Assembly (NCBI GenBank): GCA_026874595.1
Contig: CM049316.1
Span: forward strand, 47,682,695-47,746,694
Length of the DNA: 64,000 nt
Direction: 5' to 3'
Source: Sipunculus nudus
Lineage: Eukaryota; Annelida; Sipuncula; Golfingiida; Sipunculidae
Shown here one piece after another: positions 36,439-48,688 of this stretch. The position numbers were made by a program, and so were the translations under genes. A model generated the notes under the pieces. The model was given only the letters and a program-made list of their open reading frames with translations, was not told the DNA's origin and did no database searches. Each line of letters starts with the position of its first letter. Positions within the stretch are counted from its first letter, which is position 1.

Positions 36439-37320
36439 TTGGACCTGATAGAATTTTGTGTTCAGTGGGCTAGGCCTACAACTGGTTTTGTTAATTTCAC
36501 TTGATATTCAAATTAAAGGCAGAAATTGCTATATTTTAATTTTTTTTTTGATAAACTAAAAAATTACAGACAGTAATAACACCCATGAATACAAGACAGT
36601 TCACCAAACAGTAACAAAAACAACATACAAAAAGAGTACTAAATACAAAATACATATATACATACATATTAACCTATTTGTTCAAAGTACAGTATGACTA
36701 ACAACTTATCACCTTTTCCAAATATATATAATTTTAGAAATACTTGTAATGTTAAGTTAAACAAGCTCAATATTATTGTTTTCCTTTATATATCAAATAT
36801 ATTGTGTCATACAAATTATCTATTGTGTTGGTATGGATCAAGTTTCCATTGTCCTTCTGATATTTTGCCACAAAGTTTTTATTTATTTGTTTTTTTTTAG
36901 CAGCCTTAACCGTACATTCAATCTTCCTTTGATAATCCATGTATTTTTTTAAAAATATAAAAGCTTTTGCATGTATAAGATTTTTTTCCCATTCTCATAT
37001 TCTTTTCAGATATTCCTTTAATAATATGCCAATCTGTAAATAAACTATTTGGTTGACCATAAAAAATGCTCATATCTTGCAAAACCGTTTAACGGTAGAA
37101 CAATTACAAAAGAAATGCTCATACGTTTCTACCTCTGTATGGCAAACCTACAGTATGGGTCTTCAGTAAAACCAAACTTATATAATCTCTCTTTAAGATA
37201 TTGCTTTATTAAGAGAAGATAATTTATCAGTCTCTGTCTACATACACATATTTTACCAAATTGATATAAATAATTTGGTTTAACTTTTAATAAAAGACAG
37301 GTCACAATATCAGCATACTA
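34775..37320. other. Non-coding DNA with small hairpins and (AT)n
   Basis: At 35271-35295 CCAGCCACG and CGTGGCTGG are exact complements around a 7-base loop. A second hairpin GTTGGA...TCCAAC follows immediately. (AT)n at about 36393-36434. The 35.0-35.2 kb segment is mildly GC-richer. No gene seen. Confidence 0.45.
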
Positions 37321-38790
37321 TTTACACACACAAACACACACAGAATGTGTGGAACGCAGCCTTTTTGACAGACACAACATGGTGCATGTAGGCTGAAGAC
37401 TTTGCATGACTCGACTAAATACCGGCACTCACGGTGACCAGAAGAGACGTTTGTGTCTAGGCCAAACATTAAGCTACTCCTGAACTTTGTTACAGTTAAT
37501 TACCGGACAGGGGTGATGAATACATATTCCCAGATATAACATGAGACGTGTCCGTAAAAGCTCCAAGTTTATCAATAGGCAACTCGGCACCATGTCAAAA
37601 AATGCAATGTCAACTGTCATTTCCAAATAGCAAGCGGTAACCACAGCTCAAAGGCCAGGTCTCGAGTTTAACTTTTAATCAATGTGGAATTAATAGGATT
37701 AAGCTGAGTCGGACCAGCTGGGACACGAATAGATAGAGTTCCAGGTTATCATTTATGTCTTCTTGAATTTTGTCAGAAAAACGGAAAATTGTGCGCTTAT
37801 ATATGACGTGATAATTAAAATCAGGGATAGGTAGCATTAAATCCCGCCTGCATGTGTAACTCTAGTCATATACCCGTATTCCACCTTTAAGGGGTTTTTG
37901 TTTGCTGAGGCTTTATTTGTTTTATACATTTTAAATCAGTTACCACGACAAACAGCTGGACTCGCTCGACACAATGTTAGCAATATGTATCCCTGAAACT
38001 GAAACTCAAAGTATGAAAGCATTCACATATATACGTAGACAGTTTTGCATGAACTTCCTGCAATTAGGGATTTTAGGCTAAACCTGGTAACCTTTCATGC
38101 TTCAGGATCTTCACCATGCACTGCTCTATTTATGTTTACTTTATGTATATTTATAATTCATGCCGGAATTAATATTAGAAATAACCAGTAAATATAATTA
38201 TTACCAGTTTTCAAGATATTTGTTAAATAAAATAAGATCTGATAAGAAAAAAAGAGCGAAATGAAGCAATGATGATGATATTTTATCTGAATGCCAACTG
38301 TATATTCAGCCAAATAATTGCCGCCAAAGCATTCTTCGGGTTGACTGGTTGTTACTGTACTGTAACTAATGGCGTTTTCATTAAGATCATGAATCATACT
38401 TGCTGGCAGCACTGTCCTGATATTTATTTGCCATCCCAGTATTTACAAATGGCCTGTGGCCTATCGCGAGGCTGACAAGTCCAGCAAAACCAGTCTACTG
38501 GTGTCTTGGGAACTACATGGCGCCTCGGAGGCCTAAACGGTGCTGCGGCGTTCCCATGGGAACCATGATACGTCGCGAACACAATAACCCTTGGGCTGCA
38601 TGATGCGCTACTACAAGTTAAAACAGGCCCAGTGGGATCTCTCGCTTGTAATAGATGCTGAAAAGCAGTATTGCTGGGCAAGACCTCTGGCTGGTTGAAT
38701 GATCATATTCATATCACTGACAGTAACGAGACATGCGGCTGTCGGCACTCAGCCACCAAGGCTTTTGACATCTCCCAAACCGACTGTTGA
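37321..38790. promoter_or_regulatory. Two GC-richer non-coding blocks, possible enhancers
   Basis: The blocks at about 37330-37780 and 38400-38780 have higher GC and more non-repetitive sequence than their surroundings. The first contains CAGTTAATTACCGG, CTTTTAATCAATG, GAATTAATAGGATTAAGC and a CAGCTGG E-box. The second contains CATGGGAACCATG-type inverted words. Overlapping ORFs of about 85 codons match nothing known. Regulatory role is a guess from composition and motif density. Confidence 0.2.
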
Positions 38791-39309
38791 ATAAGATTGT
38801 AGTTGAAAACATGAACGACCGACCGTAATACAATCAGTTTCTGACATAATATCTGTATTTGCATGCACATAGTACAGGAACAGCCCCACTTTATTACTGT
38901 TTAATAATAATGGGTCACGTTTCAGCAATACGGTTTATTTCATTTGGCTGCCAAAATGTTTGTTCATGCAGGTTATATAATTATATTTAATCCTTCTGTC
39001 AAGACAAAACCCTTGGTATTATATACATTATCTTTTTTTCCAGAAAAGACGTACACTTTACAGGTAAGTGATTCCAGTTATATAACCCGGTCCTTTTAAA
39101 TTTCGCTTGTTTACGTCCTTATTCCTATATTTCCAAGAGAGTCTGATGATTCCCATTTTCATCATCATTAATTTTATTTATCATCTAAGAACCATTTAAT
39201 ACTATCTCTCATTTTTTTATGGAACGTGCCACCATGAGCTCGTTAAATCAATACACTTATTGATATATCAATTGTTATTCGCAAGTCGAAGTTGATTAAA
39301 CTGTTTCCT
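38791..39309. other. AT-rich DNA, nothing recognised
   Basis: No feature recognised. Confidence 0.4.
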
Positions 39310-42300
39310 TCATTATTATACTACTCCACGATAGATTTTGAGAATCAACAAAACTTTTCACGATTTAGAGAATCAACAGGACTTCCAATGTCATGACTTC
39401 CGCCGTTTTCCTTTCCGCCATAATTTTACTACTCTACGTAAGATTTTGAGAATCAACAAGACTTTCCATGATTAAGTGAATTTACAAGACTTCCCATGTC
39501 ATGACTTCCGCAATTTTCCTTTCCACCATTATTCTAATACTCCACATTAGATTTTGAGAATCAACAAGACTTTCCATGATTAAGTGAATTAACAAGACTT
39601 CCCATGTCATGACTTCCGCCATTTTCCTTTCCATCATTATTTTAATACTCCACATTAGATTTTGAGAATTAACAAGACTTTCCATGATTAGGTGAATTAA
39701 CAAGACTTTCCATGTCATGACTTCCGCCGTTATCCTTTCCGCCATTATTTCAATACTCCACATAAGATTTAGAAGATCAACAAGACATTTCATGATTTAG
39801 AGAATTAACAAGACTTCCCATGTCAAGAGTTCCGCCGTTTCCTTTCCGCAGTTATTTTACAACTCCACGTTAGATTTAGAAAATCAACAAGACTTCCCAT
39901 GATTTAGTGAATCTACAAGACTCCCCATGTCATGACTTCCGCCTTTTTCGTTTTTACGCCATTATTTTACTACTCCACATTAGATTAAGTGAATCAACAA
40001 GACATTCCATTATTTAGAGAATCAACAAGACTTCCCATGTCATGACTTCCGCCGTTTTCCTTTCCGCCATTATTTTGATACTCCACGTTAGATTTAGTGA
40101 ATCAACAAGACTACCATGATTTAGTGAATCAACAAGACTTCCCATGTCATGACTTTCGCCGTTTTCCTTTCCGCCATTTTTTGCTATACTCCAGTTAGAT
40201 TTAGAAAATCTAAAACACTCCATGTCATGACTTCCGCCGTTTTCTTTTTTACGCCATTATTTTACTACTCCACGTTAGATTTAGAAAATCAACAAGACTT
40301 CCCATGTCATGACTTCCGCCGTTTTCCTTTCCTCCATTATCCCTGATTATTTTACTACTCCACGTTAGATTTAGAAAATCAACAAGACTTCCCATGATAT
40401 GACGTCCGCCGTTTTCCTTTTTACGCCATTATTTTACTACTCCACGTTAGATTTAGAAATCAACAAGACTTCCCATGTCTTGACTTCCGCCGTTTTTCTT
40501 TCCGCCATTATTTCACTACTCCACATTTGATTTAGTGAATCAACAAGTTATTTCATGATTTAGGGAATTAACAAGACTTCCCATGTTAAGACTTCCGCCG
40601 TTTTCCTTTCCGCCATTATTTCACTACTCCACAATAGATTTAGTGAATCAACAAGACATTCCATGATTTAGAGAATCAACAAGACTTTCCATGTCATGAC
40701 TTCCGCCGTTTTCCTTCCGCCATTATTTCACTACTCCACATTAGATTTAGTGAATCAACAAGACATTTCATGATTTAGGGAATTAACAAGACTTCCCATG
40801 TTAAGACTTCCGCCGTTTTCCTTTCCGCCATTATTTCACTACTCCACAATAGATTTAGTGAATCAACAAGACTTTCCATGATTAAGTGAATTAACAAGAC
40901 TTCCCATGTCATGACTTCCGCCATTTTCCTTTCCACCATTATTTTAATACTCCACATTAGATTTTGAGAATCAACAAGACTTTCCATGATTAAGTGAATA
41001 AACAAGACTTTCCATGTCACGACTTCCGCCGTTATCCTTTCCGCCATTATTTCAATACTCCACATAAGATTTAGAAGATCAACAAGACATTTCATGATTT
41101 AGAGAATTAACAAGACTTCCCATGTCAAGAGTTCCGCCGTTTTCCTTTCCGCAGTTATTTTACAACTCCACGTTAGATTTAGAAAATCAACAAGACTTCC
41201 CATGATTTAGTGAATCTACAAGACTCCCCATGTCATGACTTCCGCCTTTTTCGTTTTTACGCCATTATTTTACTACTCCACATTAGATTAAGTGAATCAA
41301 CAAGACATTCCATTATTTAGAGAATCAACAAGACTTTCTATGTCATGACTTCCGCCGTTTTCCTTTCCGCCATTATTTTGATACTCCACGTTAGATTTAG
41401 TGAATCAACAAGACTACCATGATTTAGTGAATCAACAAGACTTCCCATGTCATGACTTTCGCCGTTTTCCTTTCCGCCATTTTTTGCTATACTCCAGTTA
41501 GATTTAGAAAATCTAAAACACTCCATGTCATGACTTCCGCCGTTTTCTTTTTTACGCCATTATTTTACTACTCCACGTTAGATTTAGAAAATCAACAAGA
41601 CTTCCCATGTCATGACTTCCGCCGTTTTCCTTTCCGCCATTATCCCTGATTATTTTACTACTCCACGTTAGATTTAGAAAATCAACAAGACTTCCCATGA
41701 TATGACGTCCGCCGTTTTCCTTTTTACGCCATTATTTTACTACTCCACGTTAGATTTAGAAATCAACAAGACTTCCCATGTCTTGACTTCCGCCGTTTTT
41801 CTTTCCGCCATTATTTCACTACTCCACATTTGATTTAGTGAATCAACAAGACATTCCATGATTTAGAGAATCAACAAGACTTTCCATGTCATGACTTCCG
41901 CCGTTTTCCTTCCGCCATTATTTCACTACTCCACATTAGATTTAGTGAATCAACAAGACATTTCATGATTTAGGGAATTAACAAGACTTCCCATGTTAAG
42001 ACTTCCGCCGTTTTCCTTTCCGCCATTATTTCACTACTCCACAATAGATTTAGTGAATCAACAAGACATTCCATGATTTAGAGAATCAACAAGACTTTCC
42101 ATGTCATGACTTCCGCCGTTTTCCTTTCCGCCATTATTTCACTACTCCACATTATATTTAGTGAATCAACAAGACATTCCATGATTTAGAGAATCAACAA
42201 GACTTTCCATGTCATGACTTCCGCCGTTTTCCTTTCCGCCATTATTCCACTACTCCACATTAGATTTAGTGAATCAACAAGACATTCCATTATTTAGAGA

Positions 42301-43140
42301 ATCAACAAGACTTTCCATGTCATGACTTCCGCCGTTTTCCTTTCCGCCATTATTTCACTACTCCACATTAGATTTAGTGAATCAACAAGACATTTCATGA
42401 TTTAGGGAATTAACAAGACTTCCCATGTTAAGACTTCCGCCGTTTTCCTTTCCGCCATTATCCCTGATTATTTTACTACTCCACGTTAGATTTAGAAAAT
42501 CAACAAGACTTCCCATGTCATGACTTCCGCCGTTTTCCTTTTTACGCCATTATTTTACTACTCCACGTTAGATTTAGAAATCAACAAGACTTCCCATGTC
42601 ATGACTTCCGCCGTTTTCCTTTCCGCCATTATTTCACTGCTCCACATTTGATTTAGTGAATCAACAAGACATTCCATGATTTAGAGAATCAACAAGACTT
42701 TCTATGTCATGACTTCCGCCGTTTTCCTTTCCGCTATTATTTTGATACTCCACGATAGATTAAGAGAATCAACAAGACTTTCCATGATTTAGTTAATCAA
42801 CAAGACTTCCCATGTCATTTCTTCCGCCGTTTTCCTTTCCGCTATTATTTTATTACTCCCCGTTAGATTTAGTGAATCAACAAGACTTTCCATGACATGA
42901 CTTCCGCCGTTTTCCTTTCCGCCATTATTTTACTACTCCCCGTTAGATTTAGAAAAATCAACAAGACTTACCATGTCATGACTTCCGCCGTTTTCCATTC
43001 CGCAAATATTTAATACTTCCCGTTAGATTTAGAGAATCAAAAAGGCTTTCCATATCATGACTTCCGCCGTTTTCCTTTCTTCCATTATTTTACTTCTCCA
43101 CGTAATAGATTTTCAGAATCAATGGACTCTCCATGTTATG
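39310..43140. repeat. ~108/75-bp minisatellite with 1.3-kb higher-order repeat
   Basis: About 3.8 kb of tandem units. The full unit (108 bp) contains two related half-blocks with GAATCAACAAGACTT, then CCATGTCATGACTTCCGCCG, TTTTCCTTTCCGCCATTATT and TACTCCAC. Shorter units of about 75 bp lack one half-block. A block at about 39566-40546 is repeated at 40869-41849, offset 1,303 bp, nearly without change. A marker GATTATTTTACTACTCC after CCATTATCC recurs at the same offset and again near 42465. Edge units (39.3 and 43.0 kb) are the most diverged, as expected for arrays homogenised by unequal exchange. ORFs here are artefacts. Confidence 0.95.
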
Positions 43141-45045
43141 ACTTTTTTCGTTTTCCTTTTAGATATTGTACGGTTACATTATTCCTGTCTTTAATGATGC
43201 CTCACAAATAAAACCTAATGTCCGTCTCAATATAACGGAAAATGAGGTATTTCAATAATTCCGTATGCAAAAATATAAAATAACCATAATAAATCAATCA
43301 CATACCAGTCACTGACACAGTTAAATTCTTTGGCAGAAGGCCGCCTGCAATTTATCTTATATCAATATACGAGTATTCTAAAATCATATATGTCCTTGAA
43401 ATAAGATACTTTTTGAATTAAGTATTATAACAGCCAGCAGGACTAAAACAAGTAAAGGGCAAAAGAAGCATATCTCCAAATTGGACGCAAAAACGTTGGG
43501 CCTATTAATGAATAAATTGATGGGGGATAAATAATGTGTAAAAGGGTGCACGCAATGCAATGAAGAAAGGTGAAGCTGACCATGGAATATATACACTGCA
43601 CAATCACGTACATGACACAGCTGTGCTGGTAGTCTGGTCAGTATGATTTGCCATTACTATAAAACGGCACCTAATTAAAATGCTATGCTTGGAAGACAAA
43701 ACATTTGTTTAATTATAACACAAAGAACCATTTTTGTTAAAATAATATATAGATTTTGTCAAGTGCCATACTCCAACAGCTCAGAAACCAATGCCTTAAG
43801 GTAAACGCATGTGAACGACAAATCAAAATGAAAATGACATTGTTTTACCATACTTTGCCCTGTTGATTTCGATTTAAAGCCTTTTCTAGTTGTTGTTGTA
43901 TTGCCAGGAAAATTAAAAAAAGGAAGTTCTGTTGTAACATATTGCATCGTGTAATAAATGAAAGTAATCTGTCATGTATGGTTGCAAGGTCTTTAATAGC
44001 TGTACTTTAGAATAAATACACAGTTGAAATAGTAGTCGCTTAGCGACGTACATCAATTAAGGGGCGGATTTAGGCAACCCCCCCCCCTCCTATATTCGAA
44101 GTGAAAATATAAAAAATAGAAAAAAAATGACTCTTACTATCGTTGCTTATTTCTGCAGGCGACAGTTATATATAATTCAGACTGTTCAATCAGCTTTCAT
44201 TGGACTTGCAATGTTTTTTAAAGACTTAAATCTTTTCTTCAATGACAAGAGTTAAATTGATTAATTATAACCATGATGGGTGGTGTCTCATATATACGTT
44301 TGGCTTGTCAGTGTGACATACAAATGTTTCCTGTTTTCAAGATATTCAAAAAAGCTTCATACACAGATCACAGCAGTAAATGAATCCTTAAAGTTTCACC
44401 AGGCCGTTTTTCATTTTGATGCTAAACTGCTGACATGATTAAAATGTTTAAAGGAGTTAATTTTGACAGAGCGCAAACATTCTTCACGAATTGTTATTCG
44501 TCGACTCCGTGCACACACCAGTAAAATGTTATCATGTTTTTTATTTAAATGCAAGTAGCAGAAGATAATTTCAAATTTTATGGGTCAGATACATTTACCA
44601 GCTTTAAAATATCTGCAAACATAAGAAATAAATAAAAAGGCCACTCTTGGATATAAAAAAATGGTACGAGCGTGGTGTGATCGGGCGTCACGAAGTCACC
44701 GCCATCACGAACAGAGGTCGGGATATTAAAAACTAACCGTAACCAGCGGAAAAAAGTGTCTTACAGCAATGTCACTGTAACACTCCAACTTCATCTTGCT
44801 GTATTTACGTTGATACGAGTAATGGATGCCGACAAAGCAGATTGGGATGCATACTGGTAATGAAACTGACCTACAAGTAATTAGATCTTGTTCGTCAGCT
44901 ATTGATTCGGCAAGATGACAGTGTACGGGAAGTTAAAACAATGGAGAGTTACTGGTGGAATTCACAGTGTAACCAATACGTATTAAATGGGTAGGTATTA
45001 TTCATACGTATTAAATTAGTATGTATTATTCATATGTATTAAATT

Positions 45046-45095
<50 letters not shown>

Positions 45096-45480
45096 CGGTT
45101 TCACATGTAATCTGATCGATATAAAATATCTTATATTAAAAAAATACAAACACCGTTACTCAAAAATCGATGTTTGTGGTTGTGACATTTCACGCTAAAT
45201 GAGCGTAAAGAATCAGATCAATTGTACGGATACAGTAGCAACTTTATGTCTCTGGAAAGAATCAGATCCATGTTTGGAGTAGTAACACTAACAAAGGACA
45301 CAGTGACAACTTCATGTCTCTGTAAAACTGTGAAGGCCACTTAGCCAGGAGAATGGGGAACGTAATACAATCAAGCAAATTGTTGAAGCGAGCAAACTGG
45401 TTGAGACAATTTGTCCATGCGGCGTAATAACCTAGCACTGTCAGCTAACCACCAAACAACTAGTAACCCCACGAGGGGAC
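43141..45480. other. AT-rich non-coding DNA
   Basis: C-run near 44078-44090 beside GGGGCGGATTTAGGC, which resembles a hAT-like terminus. (AT)n at about 45050-45093. A short GC-richer patch near 44660-44800. No gene recognised. Confidence 0.5.
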
Positions 45481-46215
45481 CTACTGGGCCAAATAGAATC
45501 GAGTTCATATTGTCAAATCTAACACCCTACAACCCTCAGCCCCCGGCTGTCAAAATCTAATCAATGCCTAATCGTCGGTCTATCTCGTAGCAAAGCGATT
45601 AGCACTTAACAAGATTTGCTACCTGGCCGGGTTTATCCTCGGCTCACGTCCCCCGTTTAATCTAATCGGCCCGTTTGATATTATTAGATTTCGCAGCAAT
45701 CAATTCAACAAGTGTTTTGCTAATTGGGTTCGAATAAGTGTGCTCGGGAGCGTGCGTCATTTACAAACCACGGCACTGAAGTGCTGTCGGGGCTGGCAGA
45801 CCGCTCCCCGGGGTGGTGGCTGTCTTGTTAATAGGCGGACGCGGCGTTCTCCAGTCTCGCAGGGACTCACTGTGGGTATGGTCTTAATGATACAAACCAA
45901 ACGGAAGATTTTCTTGCGCGCATCTCACACCTGCTTCCCCTCGCTTGCACATTTCAACTCTACCAGTCCCATGTGTTTGAGGCGGCCTAATGGACTTCTT
46001 TTGGCCGCCATGCGACGTAAAACAGGCGGTCACGGCATTTAATGGCCGCTGTTTTTATTTGTGTCCCGGCATCAATAGCATTAACAGACAACCCTGTAAG
46101 TACTGTCATGATCTGACGCACACAGCAACCCGCCAGAAAGTCGTGACTGCGCTCGGCAATTGGATTTGTTTGAAATGTTTCTGTTCTATTAGACCATGCT
46201 AATCTTGGAGAATGG
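45481..46215. promoter_or_regulatory. Large GC/CpG-rich island, candidate developmental enhancer
   Basis: About 0.7 kb clearly GC-richer than its surroundings and free of low-complexity repeats. Homeodomain-type words are dense: GCGATTAGCAC, TTTAATCTAATCGG, TTATTAGATTT, GCTAATTGGG, CTTAATGA, CCTAATGG, TTTAATGGCC and GCTAATC. A CACCTG E-box and a CATTTACAAACC word resembling a forkhead site are also present. Two overlapping ORFs (100 and 70 codons) have no known domain and no initiation or splice context, so I read this as non-coding. Style and motif content resemble the island at 17.6-18.0 kb. Confidence 0.4.
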
Positions 46216-46370
46216 AATCGTGTTACAGCAAGGGTTTACCATTGCGGACCCTGAGTCCCATGTGTTTCGCGTCCGATTAGCAATTTTTTTCCCAAACAAT
46301 ATCAGAACATATGGTTCCCATTTCTTTCATATCTAACTTTTTCCATTTGCCATGGTTTACCTTAACTGTC

Positions 46371-46625
46371 CAGGGGCGCATTCATAGGGGGGCGCAGAGG
46401 GGCGCCCCCCCTAAAATTCTGCCAACACTTATACCAGTCAACTACTGGCAAGTGTTGTTTGTTAACTCAAATTTACTTTATGTTGGATTATTTGAGTATA
46501 CACACACATAGATAAAATATGGTGTTTTAAGTAAATAAATATTTTCATGTTTCTCTATGCATAATGATAATGTTATTCCAATACTGTAAAGAAAGAAGAA
46601 AATTAGAAAGATCTTGTCTGTAATG

Positions 46626-46671
<46 letters not shown>

Positions 46672-47042
46672 ATAATAATGTATATTTATAATCAGTTCTA
46701 AAGGTTTCCTATTGACCTAAAGAGTATCTAGTGTTGTTGTATTGTTGAAAAATACATTTAAGTTACAACACTACACTTACTGATGCATGTATTTTTCGGT
46801 TGTTCAAATAATGCATTTTATATCGATGAGGGTCCCACGGTTAACATAATAAACAAATTGAACTGGATACCTCACAAATTATATATAATAATCATAATAA
46901 TTATGCAGGAACTAGCAATATTTGATATGTTTAGAAGAAGACAATTTAACAGCCACACAGTGTGTTCAAACAAGTTTAAATATGCTTACTTCCTACTGAG
47001 AGGGCTTTGTGGAATTTCAATATAATTAAAAAAAATGATTTA

Positions 47043-47094
<52 letters not shown>

Positions 47095-47174
47095 GTCTAA
47101 AAAAAGTAGAACAGCCCCCTTTCCCGACTTATGACCTGCGCCCCCTCTATTTTCAATTCCTGGATACGCCACTG
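46371..47174. mobile_element. Non-autonomous hAT-like DNA element
   Basis: The left end CAGGGGCGCATTCATAGG and the right end (complement) CAGTGGCGTATCCAGG are imperfect terminal inverted repeats followed by G-rich tracts, including GGGGCGCAG on both sides. CAGNGGCG termini are typical of invertebrate hAT-like elements. CTGTC occurs immediately outside both ends; a hAT element would normally leave 8 bp, so the class is uncertain. The interior has two (AT)n tracts (about 46629-46668 and 47045-47088) and no transposase. Confidence 0.6.
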
Positions 47175-48062
47175 CTGTCTTTGCATAATCCAGCAAGCAT
47201 GGTGTCGGCTGATCACGTGACAGCTAGCGGTGTACTTGCCGAGTCAGCAGAAAGTGGGTGTGTTCACGCTATTTGTTCCATTATCATTTGCATCACATAC
47301 AAATTCCATTAATAAATGACTGGTTGAGGTACATATATAAAGAATGATTACCTTGATAAACGTCCGCAATTAATTCTCTGTCAACTAGGTCATTTATTCA
47401 GTCAGTTTGGTAAATTATGATAAATTACTTCAATGTACACAATCTTTGTAGTCATCTCAAATGTGGGTCATTTCTTTTTCCGTTGTGGTTTCTGGCGCGG
47501 CTTTTCTGGCAATTAAAAATAAAAGGATAACAAAAAAAAGACAAATATCAAACGAATAAAACTAGTACCTCAAACAATAACTTCCATGGTCATCCAACAA
47601 TTAAAAATACTGTTTAACACCTCGGATTAAAGGTGCAATTATAAAAAAGACATGCAGTAATTTTAGTCAATGCGCTCTGGTCGTATATAGTCAGTGGTAC
47701 GGGGGTATGTTTATGGCCGTGTCATATACAGATAAAGCGGCGGCAACTGAGGGTGCATACATCTACTAAATCAAATGCCATTCTTTTAATTTTTTAATTA
47801 TTTTTATTTTCCAAAAAACTATCTCAAAAGTTTGAAATACACTTAATATACTACATTAACCTTAAATACATATATATTTTGATAAATTTCCGAGGGTTCT
47901 TTCATGGGACCTTACAAAACCCTAACAATAATCTCGCAGAGTCCATCAAGGACCTCTTTAACGATTCCTAGAGGAATTTTTCGAGGATCTTCACGGTGGA
48001 GTGAACGAGAAATCCTTTTGTACACCAAAAAAAGTTGTTACTCTCTAATTATAAAGATTTCT
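47175..48062. other. Non-coding DNA
   Basis: 47190-47310 is mildly GC-rich with TGATCACGTGACAGC and a GAGTCAGCA (MARE-like) word. The remainder is AT-rich with nothing recognised. Confidence 0.35.
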
Positions 48063-48135
48063 AGGGGTAGGATGCTGCCTACTGGATAAGAAGCCGGAGC
48101 TGGAGGTCCCCGGTTCGAACCCCGCCGGTATACCT
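48063..48135 (+). repeat. tRNA-Arg-like SINE head or tRNA pseudogene
   Basis: CTGCCTACTGGATAAG (from 48075) resembles the A-box and D-arm of arginine tRNAs, and GGTTCGAACCC (48112-48122) is a perfect B-box, spaced 37 bases apart as in tRNA promoters. The anticodon stem and acceptor stem do not fold properly, so this is a tRNA-derived SINE head or pseudogene, not a working tRNA. Confidence 0.6.
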
Positions 48136-48627
48136 CAATGGCATAACAGTGAAATATAGTTATAGAACCTCAGAGATTCGCTCTAATGTCTTAACGACAG
48201 GTTTGGCTTATTATTTAATAACATATCATTCTTATCATATGAATGGATACCTTCATCCTCATTCAATAGGCAGTGCCACCAATAGGCCACGGGCCCATCC
48301 TTTTACAAACAGATTTCTAAAAGGATAAAAAGGCTGAAGATACCTAGACAAATGAATAATTAATAAATAAATAATAAAAATTATAAAATATTGGATTTAA
48401 TCCTTCTCGTCTTCTGAATTGAAAATTCATGACATGCCACCATCTATTTGTACCTGTCAATAAAGGCTGTTACATTATCTTGTGATTTAGAGAGCATTAG
48501 CTTGGCTTTCCATGTGTAATACAATTATAAGGCCCTTTCCCTAATCATGCATGCTAGCTGCTCTTTCCGTTTTACATGTCACTTTTCTGCGCATAGAATA
48601 TAATAGAGATGATAGAAACAAGTTTTA

Positions 48628-48688
<61 letters not shown>

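Noticed and set aside
39482-41649. Repeated ORFs in the 108-bp array
   Set aside because: Duplicated ORFs follow the 1,303-bp DNA duplication; no start context, domain or conservation of frame between units.
45740-46202. Overlapping 100- and 70-codon ORFs in the GC-rich island
   Set aside because: GC-rich DNA has fewer stops; the sequences resemble no family and overlap in different frames.
48063-48135. Functional tRNA-Arg
   Set aside because: A- and B-boxes are present but acceptor and anticodon stems do not pair; SINE head or pseudogene is more likely.
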